Of a stretch of 64,000 nucleotides of DNA, positions 10,423 to 19,470 are shown one piece after another; the first letter of the stretch is position 1, and each line of letters opens with the position of its first letter. A model generated the notes under the pieces. It was given only the letters and a program-made list of their open reading frames with translations. It searched no databases and had not been told where the DNA came from. The position numbers and the translations under genes are program-made. The DNA comes from Massospora cicadina. Its lineage: Eukaryota; Entomophthoromycota; Entomophthoromycetes; Entomophthorales; Entomophthoraceae. The stretch covers positions 1 through 64,000 of the forward strand of contig JAKSZP010012204.1 in NCBI GenBank assembly GCA_022478985.1. Reading direction: 5' to 3'.

Positions 10423-11564
10423 TGTAAAAATTTACTTGTTTGTTCTTATTGGCAAACAACCTAGTAATCTTTTTACTGCACAGGTTCAATTTCCTTGTTC
10501 ACCTCGCGTTCTAAAGAATATATAATCCAATAATAGTATGGAGACTATTATCCATAGTTGAGTTAGAACTATTATCAGGCCCAACGCTTTGGCCAGTATT
10601 TTTGATTAAATACTTGATAGTTGTATTCGTAGGGATTTGTTCCCTATATTACTGTCCACTCGATCTTTGTCAAGATCCTCTGATGACAGTCTCCTTTGGC
10701 CCAACACACAGTCGGCAGCAATCCCTTAGTCATGGTTCCCTTTGTCTCTAGATCCCCGCTTGGATCTCTACTCTTCTCTCTGAGAGTCTACCAATTATTT
10801 CATGCTGCAATAATATCCTTGAGATGGAACTTCACACTGCTTGCTGATAGTCTAACTATAACCAAATCTACAATAAAACTAATAATGTTCTAATGTATTA
10901 ATTTGTATCTGTTTTTATCTATCTTTTATAATAGTGAATCCTAGGGAATTTATAGGGAATTTTGGCCGTCTAACCCTCAGTTGACACCTCTTTGATGAAA
11001 CGGCAGCCATTGCCATTGAATCACCCTTCCTCATCTTGGCAGCGATGGCCTTCCCCATACTGACTAGGATTCCGTCATTGGACATCCTCAAGACCATAAA
11101 TGGAAAGAGTCAGAAACATGTCCCTAACGTTTTCCTCTCAATCCAAGCAAACCAACCATATTTAGCTAGCGACCTGCTTAGGTAATGTGACTTTTTACCC
11201 ATTATGGCGGGTCACTTTACCAACTGATCAATTCGCTAGTTGCAGGCAGCATCACTCGCCTTGCAACTTACCATACATTCCCAATCAGTTGGTGATGAAA
11301 CCTGACTGATCTCAATTGGTATACCTGATAGTTAATCACTATCAGATGCCCCTATTTCGTCAGCTGCTCCACCCAATGAGGTATTAGGTATTCATCTGGA
11401 TTGATCCCTGATGGATACAACCAGGAGAATATCCCAAAATCCCCCAAACGTAGTTCCTCTGAAATTCAGGTCAACCGATTTCTGATTCACTTTGCTTTAG
11501 GGAATTTTCCCCTAGCGACACCAGGTAATCTAGCAGGTTGGGAATATGGGCAAAAATCCCAACA
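10423..11564 (-). repeat. Element A 5' LTR
   Basis: This 1142-bp partner of 1177-2315 has the same TGTA...AACA ends and is followed by the second CATAG. The two LTRs were identical at insertion, and visual comparison shows differences about every ten bases, so the insertion is old. Confidence 0.95.
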
Positions 11565-11569
11565 CATAG

Positions 11570-11760
11570 TGTCAAGCATGACGAATGTGCTTGATCTATG
11601 CTTGCAGCAGATAGCTATAAGAGAAGGGACTTGAGAATGGGAAGTTCTCAAGTTCTGTTTTCTATCAACTTGCCTAAATATATCAAATAAAACCATTCCT
11701 AAGCCTTACTTAATTTTATTACTGTCTTCCGAGGTTTATAATGATAAACTTAGTCTAGCA
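11570..11760 (+). repeat. Element E 3' LTR, part after the element A insertion
   Basis: Continuation of E's LTR after A and its target copy. It includes a possible polyadenylation signal (aaataaa near 11685) and ends ...TCTAGCA at 11760. The right border is inferred because element C's minus-strand 3' sequence is readable shortly beyond it, and GCGGC (11761-11765) would be the target copy. Confidence 0.55.
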
Positions 11761-11765
11761 GCGGC

Positions 11766-11989
11766 CATGTTTGGCCTATATAAACAGGAGGTGGACTTTG
11801 AGATCAAGATTGGGAAGGCTATTGCCTCCCTATACACCTTGTCTTGGAGTCAGGGCATGTTCCTGGGGGTAAAAATACTTTCAACTGTCCTCCAAGATGT
11901 GTTTATCCATGGATACTGTAGCACACGCACTAGAAAATGGTCTCAGGGACCATATCTGCCCTTTGGTCATTGACTTGGGCCCTGCTTCC
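11766..11989 (-). other. Element C sequence downstream of the chromodomain
   Basis: Continues C past its pol gene on the minus strand and runs up to E. It contains a plus-strand tatataaa at 11778-11785 and a weak minus-strand frame. I see nothing else I can name. Confidence 0.4.
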
Positions 11990-13290
11990 TAATTCATTCG
12001 TGGCTCACTGGAAGGAGCCAGTGCGGTACAATTAGTCATGTCTTGATATGATACCCAACTGTTCTCAGTCTCATCATAACCTTTCCAAGACACCAAGTAC
12101 TGTAGGCAGCGTCATAATAGGCGAGAAGCAAGCACAGCATTGATCTCATTTTGGGGGTCACCATCCACTATAATAGGGTCAGGGTGAGGTGGCATGGGAC
12201 CATTGAAGGGGGGTCAGGAGGAACTCATGTAGGGTGCTGGACACTTTGATTGAAGGAGGCAAGTCAACTTGGTAAGCTGAAGGGCCAACCTTTTTGAGGA
12301 TCTTGAAGGGTCCAACACGATTGGGGACTAACTTGTGGTAGGGTTGCTTCAGGTAGAGGTCCTTGGCGTTGACCATGACCTAATCGCATGACTTAAACTC
12401 ATGTCCCTCACAGCGCTTGTGATCAGCATATGCTTTGTAGATCCTCACAGCAACAACGAGATGGTCCTACACTGCCTGGTATATGTCTTTGAGCTCTTTA
12501 GCGCGCTCATTGGCAGCAACAACGGTGGACTCATTCCGTAGACTTAGGTTGATGCTGGGGTTGTAACCATAGTTTTCAAAAAAGGGATGTGCCTGAAGAG
12601 GTATGAGTAAGGTTATTATAGGAGAATTGCGCCAGCGGGAGGTGAGAGGACTAATTGTTTTGTTCAGCGTTAGAATAACTACGCAAGAATTGCTCCAAAC
12701 CTTGGTTCACACTCTCCGTCTGTCCATCTGACTGGGGGTGAAAGGCTGTGGAGCGGCAGGGGCGGATGCCTAGGATAAAAAGTAGGGCGTCCCAGAACTG
12801 AGCGGTGAATTGTGGGCTGTGACACTGATAATATCCTTGGGAAGACCATGTAGACAAAAGATGTGGTATACAAAGAGGCGGGCTGTCTTGAATGAAGTAA
12901 TGGTGGTATTGAAGGGGATGAAATGTGCCATCTTGGTGAAATGGTACACTACAACCATTACTGCATCATAGCCCTGGGACAATGGAAGTTCCACAATAAA
13001 TCAACGGACACTGATGTACAAGGGCCCTCAGCGGCTTTAAGGGGGACAAGCAACCCAGCTCTACAGGCGGCTATGCTTCAACCGGCTACACATCAAGCAG
13101 GACTTTGTGAATTTTGCCACATCTGTGGTGATACCCTTCCAACTGTAGGAGCGGCGGAACAACTCAATCGTCTTGTACTTGCCAGGGTGGCCAGCAGTTG
13201 GAGGGTCATGAGCTTTGCATATCATTTCCTCACGCAGGGGTCCATGTGGTACCCACCCTTGCCTTGATGGAGGATGGCTCCATCTAGAAA
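11990..13290 (-). pseudogene. Element C integrase with chromodomain
   Basis: Integrase of a chromovirus, read on the minus strand. The zinc finger at about 13245-13090 shows an AHD...AGHPGKYKT pattern and a C-x2-C pair. Core pieces lie at 12994-12660 and include FHPQSDGQTESVNQGLEQFL at about 12745-12690. The C-terminal domain at 12179-12376 has KLVPNRVGPFKILKKVG and STLHEFLLTPL. The chromodomain at about 12150-12000 has YLVSWKGYDETENSWV. Frame changes separate all blocks, and the chromodomain follows an in-frame stop. The chromodomain resembles that of element G (ENSWVSS). Confidence 0.88.
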
Positions 13291-13829
13291 CTGGTAGCCT
13301 TTGTCCAGTGGTTCGCCATTTCTATGGCAGTCCTGCTTAATCTTATTGTAGTCAGCTGAAAGGGGTTGGGACAACCTAACGCGGGTAGGGGTGTCAGTAT
13401 CCCCTTACAAAGGTTTAATCATAAGCAGAGTGGAGGGGGTTGGACAGTGGGCTCTCTTTCACCTGTTCCAGCTTATTTAACACTAGGGTATTGTGGGCAT
13501 CGACTAGTGCTGGGTGTGGGGTGAAGGCAGGGTTCTGGGATAGATCATCTAGTAATAGGTTCTTGGTGTCCTTAATGAAGTTATATCTATAATCTTTCAT
13601 TGACAGGATTTCCAACCAGTGGGACTGGAAAGAAAAAACTTCTGGGAGGTGCAGTAGTACATCAACGTCTAGTGGTCAGTATGGAAACTAGAAGCCACTT
13701 GAACCCATTCAAAAGGTGGCACCAGTGCTGTACCGCCTCAATAACAGCAAATAATTCCTTGTCATATTGTGTAGTTGAGCTGCTCCAGGGCCATGTTATT
13801 AGCAAAGTAAGCAACAGGCCGTTCCACCC
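13291..13829 (-). pseudogene. Element C RNase H, 3' part, and linker to integrase
   Basis: Starts at the border of element B. One frame begins with RPVAYFANNMALEQLNY and, after a one-base shift, continues as YDKELFAVIEAVQHW in the frame open at 13662-13830. This is the second half of the gypsy RNase H. The first half is at 28141-28260. The linker at 13415-13615 is open and contains LLLDDLSQNPAFTP. The insertion of B and several frame changes inactivate it. Confidence 0.85.
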
Positions 13830-14907
13830 TGTCAAATTCCAAGGATTGCTCTCTTGGAAATTAATATCCTGCACATCTATTTGGGCTGAAGTTCCAATGT
13901 TAGATCCTTGATAGTGCCTGTGGTTTATGGGATTTGGACTGTTTAACAACTCACTAGAACTATTAAATTCGCCTCAACTCTTCTGGCCAATTTCAGGCAT
14001 AATTTTTACTTCAGGGTTCAGGAACTTCTTCTGAGGCAGGTTTCTTTACAAACTGAGAATTTAATCCATCCAATTTGTCGACACTTTCTCCAAAGGAAGG
14101 ATTCAAAGAGAAAATTAGTGAATTGATAAAATAATATAACTTTATTATAAGCTGTTTATAAGATAATGGTAATTAGGCCAGGCGCCAGTAATTATACTTC
14201 TAGGGCATCTCCTGGCCATATCCAGCACAAAAATTTCAACAGCTATTTTGCCACTCAGTTTGGCCTATGACTGAAACCTTTTCTTAGGTTCATTGGTAGC
14301 AAAATACTCTCAAAATTGGGAGAATTTTAGGTACAAAAATTGTGATAAAAGCATGCAAAGTTGTCCTAAGATCTTCAGGATTTCAGTTTCGTCATATTGC
14401 TGACAAGACACACCTTCTGTGAAAATTTTGGCTTCAATTGAAGATAATGACGCACCCCTAATTAGGACATTGGCAGACCTCTTCCTTGCATAGCTTTAAG
14501 TAATCCACTTCAGGCAGTCCAAGTAAGTGCTATCATGCCAATTAAACATATTGACATACAAATTTCGCCCTCAGGTGGAAAATTGATAACATTGTTCATT
14601 CGTTTAATTGTCCATGGGACTTTTAAATGTAACTTCAGGCCATCCCCAAATTATTTTGCATATGATTGAATGGTTTATGTTTTGATAATCAGGACTAATA
14701 GCCAAGATTTGATGCATCAGAATTGGCCATAATATGCAAGCGTATCTGGGACAAGCACCTGATAAATTACTCAATCAAACTCTCGTTGAGATAATTGGTC
14801 CAAGAGGTATAATTGCAATAGGCGTTAGCTCAAGCGTTGAAAGGATAATTGGCCTGATCTGATGGTTGTCAAAGGTTTGTTTTTGTGTCAACCACCAGAA
14901 TCTGACA
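13830..14907 (-). repeat. Element B 3' LTR
   Basis: Matches 27063-28135 from end to end. Paired differences are again often CA versus TG, for example ttTGgacTGttt here against ttCAgacCAttt in the other copy. The target copy CACCC lies on its left. Confidence 0.95.
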
Positions 14908-14922
14908 TTTCCCCCTCTTGAC
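14908..14922 (-). promoter_or_regulatory. Element B polypurine tract
   Basis: On the minus strand, gtcaagagggggaaa ends directly at the TGTCAGA start of the 3' LTR. Confidence 0.85.
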
Positions 14923-15340
14923 TTGAACATAAGCCCTAAGATTCCAATTAGCCTATGTTGGTTGTTTCTTATCAGTCCAAACGCCTGAAAAGAATACTAG
15001 GTTTTTCTATTTGGTAACTTCAGCTGGACTGGCCGATAGATCTGAAGAATGATGGGCTAAATGACCGTTGAGTCTGAAGTTGGATCCCCTCCCCAACCTC
15101 AAGTGCAAACTAAAAATTAATTGGTATAGAAGTATTTTTTTGGTTTTTAAGTTTTGGTTTTGTTTTTGTATCTTTATGGTTTTATGGTTTTTACTTTTTC
15201 TTTTCTTGCTTGGCCCGCTTATTAAACCTTCTTAGGAATTTTGCATGGACTCAGTTATATATATGGCCAGTCCTAATATCCTTGATGGTGCATACAAACT
15301 TAGACGTTTTCTCAATCACTTTGAATGGCCCAACCTAGAT
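14923..15340 (-). other. Element B 3' untranslated region
   Basis: Sequence between integrase end and polypurine tract. It has a T-rich block (plus strand 15120-15205) and no coding frame that I can support. It is only about 420 bp, unlike the 1.9 kb region of element A. Confidence 0.6.
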
Positions 15341-16300
15341 GCAATCTAATTTTTGCACTTGGCCAATCTGTGGGCATTGCAAAATAGAACTTTGTCATTA
15401 ACTTCGAATTTGGCCAAAGGATAGCAAATTTCTAAGTCCTTTTGATGTTGGGCCTTTTTCTTGGTGAAACTGTTGTCAAAGGCTTGTGCTTGTAGTTTGA
15501 TTAAGGCATCTGCAAGCTTCTCAACGTACTGAGGGTAAGTGTTTTCACCAGAGACCTCTAGGGCCAAATATAGCAGCGTTGGCAGGGCTGGGTGTCTACC
15601 ATATACCACTTGAAATGGGGACATCCTGGTTGCCAAATGGTAGGAGATATTGTAGGCAAAGACTGCCAAACTTAGATATGTACTCCATTTGGATGGTTTG
15701 GCCAAGGTTAATTTACGGATAATGTTCACCAACGTCCCATTTACACGCTCAACAGTCCCACTATTTTGGGGTGATAGGGAGCAGATAGCACACCACGTAC
15801 TCCCAGTAGTTGGTTGAGCTTGGCAAGGACATTGGCGGTAAAGTTGGTTCTTTATTGGTCAGAATAACCTGAGGGCATCCATGTTTGTGGATAATGTTTT
15901 CAAGTATGAACTTGGCAGTAGTTGCCGCTCCAGCTTCCTGAATAGCCTTGGCCTTGACCCATTTAGTCAAGTGGTCGATGGCTATGATTACGTACTTGGA
16001 CTTCATATTGCTTGTTGAAATTGGGCCCACAACATTGATAGATACAGTATGCCAGGCAAAGTTGGGCAGAACAAGATGATAAGAAGTGCTTTTTTTGGAA
16101 TGGTTTTTCGCCCTGGCACTCTGCACAGCATTCTAGCATTTCTTGGATGTCAAAATGCATTGACTCCCAGTAATAGAATTGCTTCAGATGCTCTTTCATC
16201 TTCATGAATCCACCATGCCCTATGGCCTTATGCGCTGCCATAATTAAGTCTGTTCAGGCTGATGGTCTTAAAAATAAACTTTTTGTCCTTGACGATCTTG
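15340..16300 (-). pseudogene. Element B integrase
   Basis: Zinc finger at 16241-16110 (AHKAIGHGGF with CCAEC). The core at 16126-15761 includes HTVSINVVGPI, YVIIAIDHLTKWVKAKAI and HGCPQVILTN. The C-terminal half at 15346-15732 includes [19 protein letters not shown] and SPFQVVYGRHPALP. It has no chromodomain. There are overlaps and frame breaks near 15960-16126 and 15735-15760. The layout equals integrase of A and F. It is non-functional through frameshifts. Confidence 0.88.
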
Positions 16301-16619
16301 TAAAGCATCCCGTTTTTAACAGTTGTATTTTTTTGTAGATCCGATAGTATTTTTTGGATAGATTTGGGCTCATCCTGATACTCTCCGGTGATCATTTTCA
16401 TAAGCAACTCATTGGCGGCCTAACTAAGGGTTGCAATGGTGGGTAGGCAAGATAGACAGTCAGCGTTTTAGTGTTTTGCACACACTTGATTCTTGATAAT
16501 ATAGTCATAGGATTTAAGCTTTAATGCCCAGCAGGCTTATTGGCCCTCAGGTTCTCCTAAGTTATTCAACCATCTTAGGGAAGCATGATTGATTACTACT
16601 TTGAAATGAGTAACATGAA
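16301..16619 (-). pseudogene. Element B RNase H, 3' part, and linker
   Basis: Reads on from the LINE border as FKVVINHASLRWLNNLGEPE on the minus strand, the last third of RNase H, then a broken linker toward the integrase zinc finger. The first two thirds are at 23083-23400. The TDH-type motif has become INH. Confidence 0.8.
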
Positions 16620-16632
16620 GGTAGACCCAAAA

Positions 16633-16728
16633 GTCAGACATCTCTTTCTGCTAAGCATCACTTTTCGAAAATCAATTCAGCCTGAAATTTAGCTCCACTA
16701 AAGAGATTTACGAAAAGTATTAGCAAAT
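16633..16728 (+). promoter_or_regulatory. LINE 5' untranslated region
   Basis: The 96 bases between target copy and first ATG would hold an internal promoter if the copy is full length. I see no recognisable promoter motif. The shortness leaves open that the copy is slightly 5' truncated. Confidence 0.5.
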
Positions 16729-16857
16729 ATGGCGGGAAACCCCGCAAAAGAACCCGCAGGCTATGCCAAACGAGCCAGCACCACCCCAAACGAAGCAACC
16801 CTCGGTTATCCACCTCAGGGTCAACCAGAATCACCCGCTCTCAAGCAGCAGCCATGA
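16729..16857 (+). CDS. 42-codon upstream frame overlapping LINE ORF1 start
   Basis: An ATG at 16729 opens 42 codons (MAGNPAKEPAGYAKRAST...) ending in TGA at 16855-16857. The stop overlaps the ORF1 ATG at 16854 as ATGA. Its Pro/Ala/Gln-rich composition is like the ORF1 N-terminus. Either ORF1 once began here and a one-base frameshift split it, or the overlap is a stop-restart arrangement, known from some LINEs between their two ORFs. The sequence alone cannot decide. Confidence 0.45.
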   Translation: MAGNPAKEPAGYAKRASTTPNEATLGYPPQGQPESPALKQQP

Positions 16858-18785
16858 AAGCAGGCACCACCCCCCAACCTGGAGCTACTCCAACTAGCGC
16901 CAGTTCACCTGATCGCACTTCTGCAGCCTGCACGCCTAACAGCTCTGTGTGCGCTGCCTCCCACCAACCCGCTGGGCCCCCTCCAACCAAGGAGGCCATC
17001 ACCCACGCTGTTTTAATGGCATCTGCTCAGTTGAATGCAACTCAGCCCATCCAGGTATTCACTTCCCCCATTGTGTCAGCTAATTCAGCCCCATCTATTA
17101 TTGCTGACGCCATGTTTCTGGCTCCCTCCATGAGGGGAGATACCCAGCTACCTGGCCCCCAAACCCTCAGATGTAAGGTTGGATTAGCCGCACATTCTGG
17201 TTCACTAGGCACCAAATTGGGACAATCTACTCTTCCCAATGAGGATTCAAATGGTTCGGATTTTGGAACTTCACACCAGTTCCAATCTCACCCGTCCCAT
17301 TTAAACCCCATAATTGGCACTTCTCAAGTCGGCACTTTATCTCAATATGCTGAAAACGACCAATTCACCAATCAGCCAATGAGTTTTACCCACGAAATCA
17401 CAGCAAATGCTCGGGCTGAATTTACCCAAATAGATTGGGATGGTGATGAAACATCGCCCTCCTCCCAATTGGCTGGAGTTAATTTCAATCTTGATGGGAC
17501 TCCCCAATTTAGCGAGGCCCAACAATCACCTGGCCCCCAAACCCTCGGATGTAAGGTTGGATTAGCCGCACATTCTGGTTCACTAAGCACCAAATTGGGA
17601 CAATCTACTCTTCCCAATGGGGATTTAAATGGTTCAGATCTTGGAACTTCACACCAGTTCCAATCTCACCCGTCCCATTTAAACCCCATAATCGGCACTT
17701 TATCTCCATATGCTGAAAACGACCAATTTACCGATCAGCCAGTGAGTTTTGCCCACGAAATCACAGCAAATACTCGGGCTGAATTTACCCAAATAGATTG
17801 GGATGGTGATGAAACATCGCCCTCCTCCCAATTGGCTGGAGTTAATTCCAATCTGGATGGGCCTCCCCAATTTAGCGAGGCCCAAAAAACTGCCCCTCAA
17901 TTTAATATGACGCCAGCAACTGCTGTAACATTCCAGCAACAAGGGAACTCCGCAAAATTGTCCAAACCACCAGCTCACACTCAACCCACAATTGCAGCCC
18001 AAAGCAAACACAAACGTACCAAAGGAGCCACTGGGGCGTGGCAAAAACCTCTGGCACCAACGCTACCCAAAGCTGATCCCCATGAAGTGGCGTTTATTGC
18101 TGATGTTAAGAAGAAATGGGCCGAAACTAGAGTGCAAAAAGCTCAACCTCGCTCAACCCTCTCCCACGCAATTCGCCTTTATTATGGGCATAACCCTGTT
18201 GAATTCTATACAGAGGATTACTTCTCATACTTTGCAGCGATTGCGGAGACATTCCCAATTAACACCACCATCCATGAATCAGTGGAGGGCCACTACATCG
18301 ATGTGGGCTTCACTGAAGCTGCCCTTGCTGACCATGCTGCCACCCTTCAGGTCATTATTCCACGCGGATCTCTTCGCATCTCCCGCACACGCTCTCACCT
18401 GGAGAAAATTTCATGGGTTACTTTTTCCAACCTACCAACGACTGTTGATCCCGAGTCTCTTAAACTGGCACTCCATCGTGGTTTAATGGAGTTTGGGTCT
18501 GTTCTTTCAGTGGACTTTAGCGTCCCCTCTTACTATGCTCCCACTCAAAGAGCTCGCACTGCTAGGGCGTCGTTCATCCCCTCCCCCACTGTATCCCGCA
18601 ACATTGAGATTATTCCTTGTGTGGCGGTAGTTGGGGCATGTCCTGAGATCTTTTATGTCGACCCTGATCAGGCGCGCCCCCGGTGTTCATGGTGTAACGC
18701 CCTTGGACACTTGTATAGTGGCTGCACAGCTCGAAAACAAGCCCTCTTAGCCACCACCCAGGGGCCTAAACCAGGCCAAAAATGA
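16854..18785 (+). CDS. LINE ORF1 protein (nucleic-acid binding, CCHC)
   Basis: Open frame of 643 codons, the longest in the window. ORF1 proteins coat LINE RNA and form the RNP that carries ORF2. Residues 1-100 are Pro/Ser/Ala-rich and probably disordered. Residues about 100-345 contain a direct duplication of about 120 residues. Residues about 410-590 look folded, with KISWVTFSNLPTTVDPESL possibly an RRM-like core (inference). A zinc knuckle CSWCNALGHLYSGC lies near residue 615 with exact CX2CX4HX4C spacing. The start at 16854 is the first ATG of the frame. The same frame stays open beyond the TGA at 18783-18785, so the original protein was probably longer. Confidence 0.88.
   Translation: MKAGTTPQPGATPTSASSPDRTSAACTPNSSVCAASHQPAGPPPTKEAITHAVLMASAQLNATQPIQVFTSPIVSANSAPSIIADAMFLAPSMRGDTQLPGPQTLRCKVGLAAHSGSLGTKLGQSTLPNEDSNGSDFGTSHQFQSHPSHLNPIIGTSQVGTLSQYAENDQFTNQPMSFTHEITANARAEFTQIDWDGDETSPSSQLAGVNFNLDGTPQFSEAQQSPGPQTLGCKVGLAAHSGSLSTKLGQSTLPNGDLNGSDLGTSHQFQSHPSHLNPIIGTLSPYAENDQFTDQPVSFAHEITANTRAEFTQIDWDGDETSPSSQLAGVNSNLDGPPQFSEAQKTAPQFNMTPATAVTFQQQGNSAKLSKPPAHTQPTIAAQSKHKRTKGATGAWQKPLAPTLPKADPHEVAFIADVKKKWAETRVQKAQPRSTLSHAIRLYYGHNPVEFYTEDYFSYFAAIAETFPINTTIHESVEGHYIDVGFTEAALADHAATLQVIIPRGSLRISRTRSHLEKISWVTFSNLPTTVDPESLKLALHRGLMEFGSVLSVDFSVPSYYAPTQRARTARASFIPSPTVSRNIEIIPCVAVVGACPEIFYVDPDQARPRCSWCNALGHLYSGCTARKQALLATTQGPKPGQK
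17151..17889 (+). repeat. Tandem duplication inside LINE ORF1
   Basis: Unit 1 (17151-17528, 378 bp) and unit 2 (17529 to about 17889, 360 bp) are about 95 percent alike. Unit 2 lacks 18 bp, six codons following IIGT. Both units keep the frame. Each encodes PGPQTL..CKVGLAAHSGS and EFTQIDWDGDETSPSSQLAG. A recent in-frame duplication in the disordered part. Confidence 0.93.
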
Positions 18786-19466
18786 TCCCACGTGGCTGCA
18801 GCAGCAATTCCACAACCCACACAATGGGTTCCCATTCAAGACCTGTCCCCTGAGGCCTTACGCCTAGCAGTTGAAACAGCTAACCCCACTATTGGTATGG
18901 GATACCTTCGCGCTCATGCCCCCTTCCAATGGGCACCCCCTCTAATCTCTCAGAGTCAACTCCCTCTCTCACCAAGCGCAAGGCATCTCCCACAGGGTGC
19001 CCCTCATCAGCCACCCCCACTCAGGGCTCCGCGGCACCCCCATCAACCTCTACCAGCGATTTGTCGCATCAACACTCAGCTCCCAATGGAGCTATGCCCA
19101 CCAGCATGGACTGGCAACCCGCGGCCTGCGGTAGAAGTGCCACCTCAAAGAGTCCTACCCCAACCCCACAGTCCATTTCGCGCGGATCCTTTGCAGTGTT
19201 AAAGGAAGTGAATATGGACTCAGACTCATCAAATGGGGACACCGCGAAGGTCACCTTGAGCACCCTCAGGTCCTTCCCATGCAACGAAGCGGGGGCAGCA
19301 TCCTAGGCTGGCTTACTGGGTCCTCCGCCCCCCACCCTCTCCTTCCCCTCAGAACCCTCGACGCTCCTCACGGATTGCAGCTAATAGTCAAGCTAAAGGA
19401 CTCAAAACTAGCCGCCTCACAGCAGCAGGTTTAAGCGCTGGCAACCCCCAGGACATGGAGGGGAAC
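18786..19466 (+). pseudogene. LINE ORF1 C-terminal extension (frameshifted)
   Basis: Past the ORF1 stop the same frame stays open to about 19200 (VAAAAIPQPTQWVPIQDLSP...). A second frame from about 18929 carries a more natural Ser/Thr/Pro-rich stretch with SFAVLKEVNMDSDSSNGDT up to 19306. A third piece near 19370-19460 reads RRSSRIAANSQAKGL. This suggests that ORF1 once reached nearly to ORF2 and is now cut by one stop and two or more frameshifts. Confidence 0.6.
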
Positions 19467-19470
19467 AGCT

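Larger units (their letters stand above)
1177..11564 (-). mobile_element. Element A: complete but decayed Ty3/gypsy retrotransposon
   Basis: Two direct repeats of about 1.14 kb, 1177-2315 and 10423-11564, both begin TGTA and end AACA and bound the element. The 5-bp target duplication CATAG lies at 1172-1176 and 11565-11569. On the minus strand the order is 5' LTR, primer-binding site, gag, protease, RT, RNase H, integrase, a long 3' region, polypurine tract and 3' LTR. A mariner splits the RT. Compared with element B, A carries about 1.9 kb of extra sequence between integrase and 3' LTR, which holds an antisense reading frame. Many stops and frameshifts show it is dead. The target is E's LTR. 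Confidence 0.95.

Noticed and set aside
11776..11790. A promoter at cctatataaacagg
   Set aside because: Only a TATA-like match. No transcription start or gene follows, and it lies in the 3' flank of element C.
17042..18044. Minus-strand frames opposite LINE ORF1 (65-114 codons)
   Set aside because: They mirror the duplicated ORF1 sequence and have no motif; they are shadows of the plus-strand frame.
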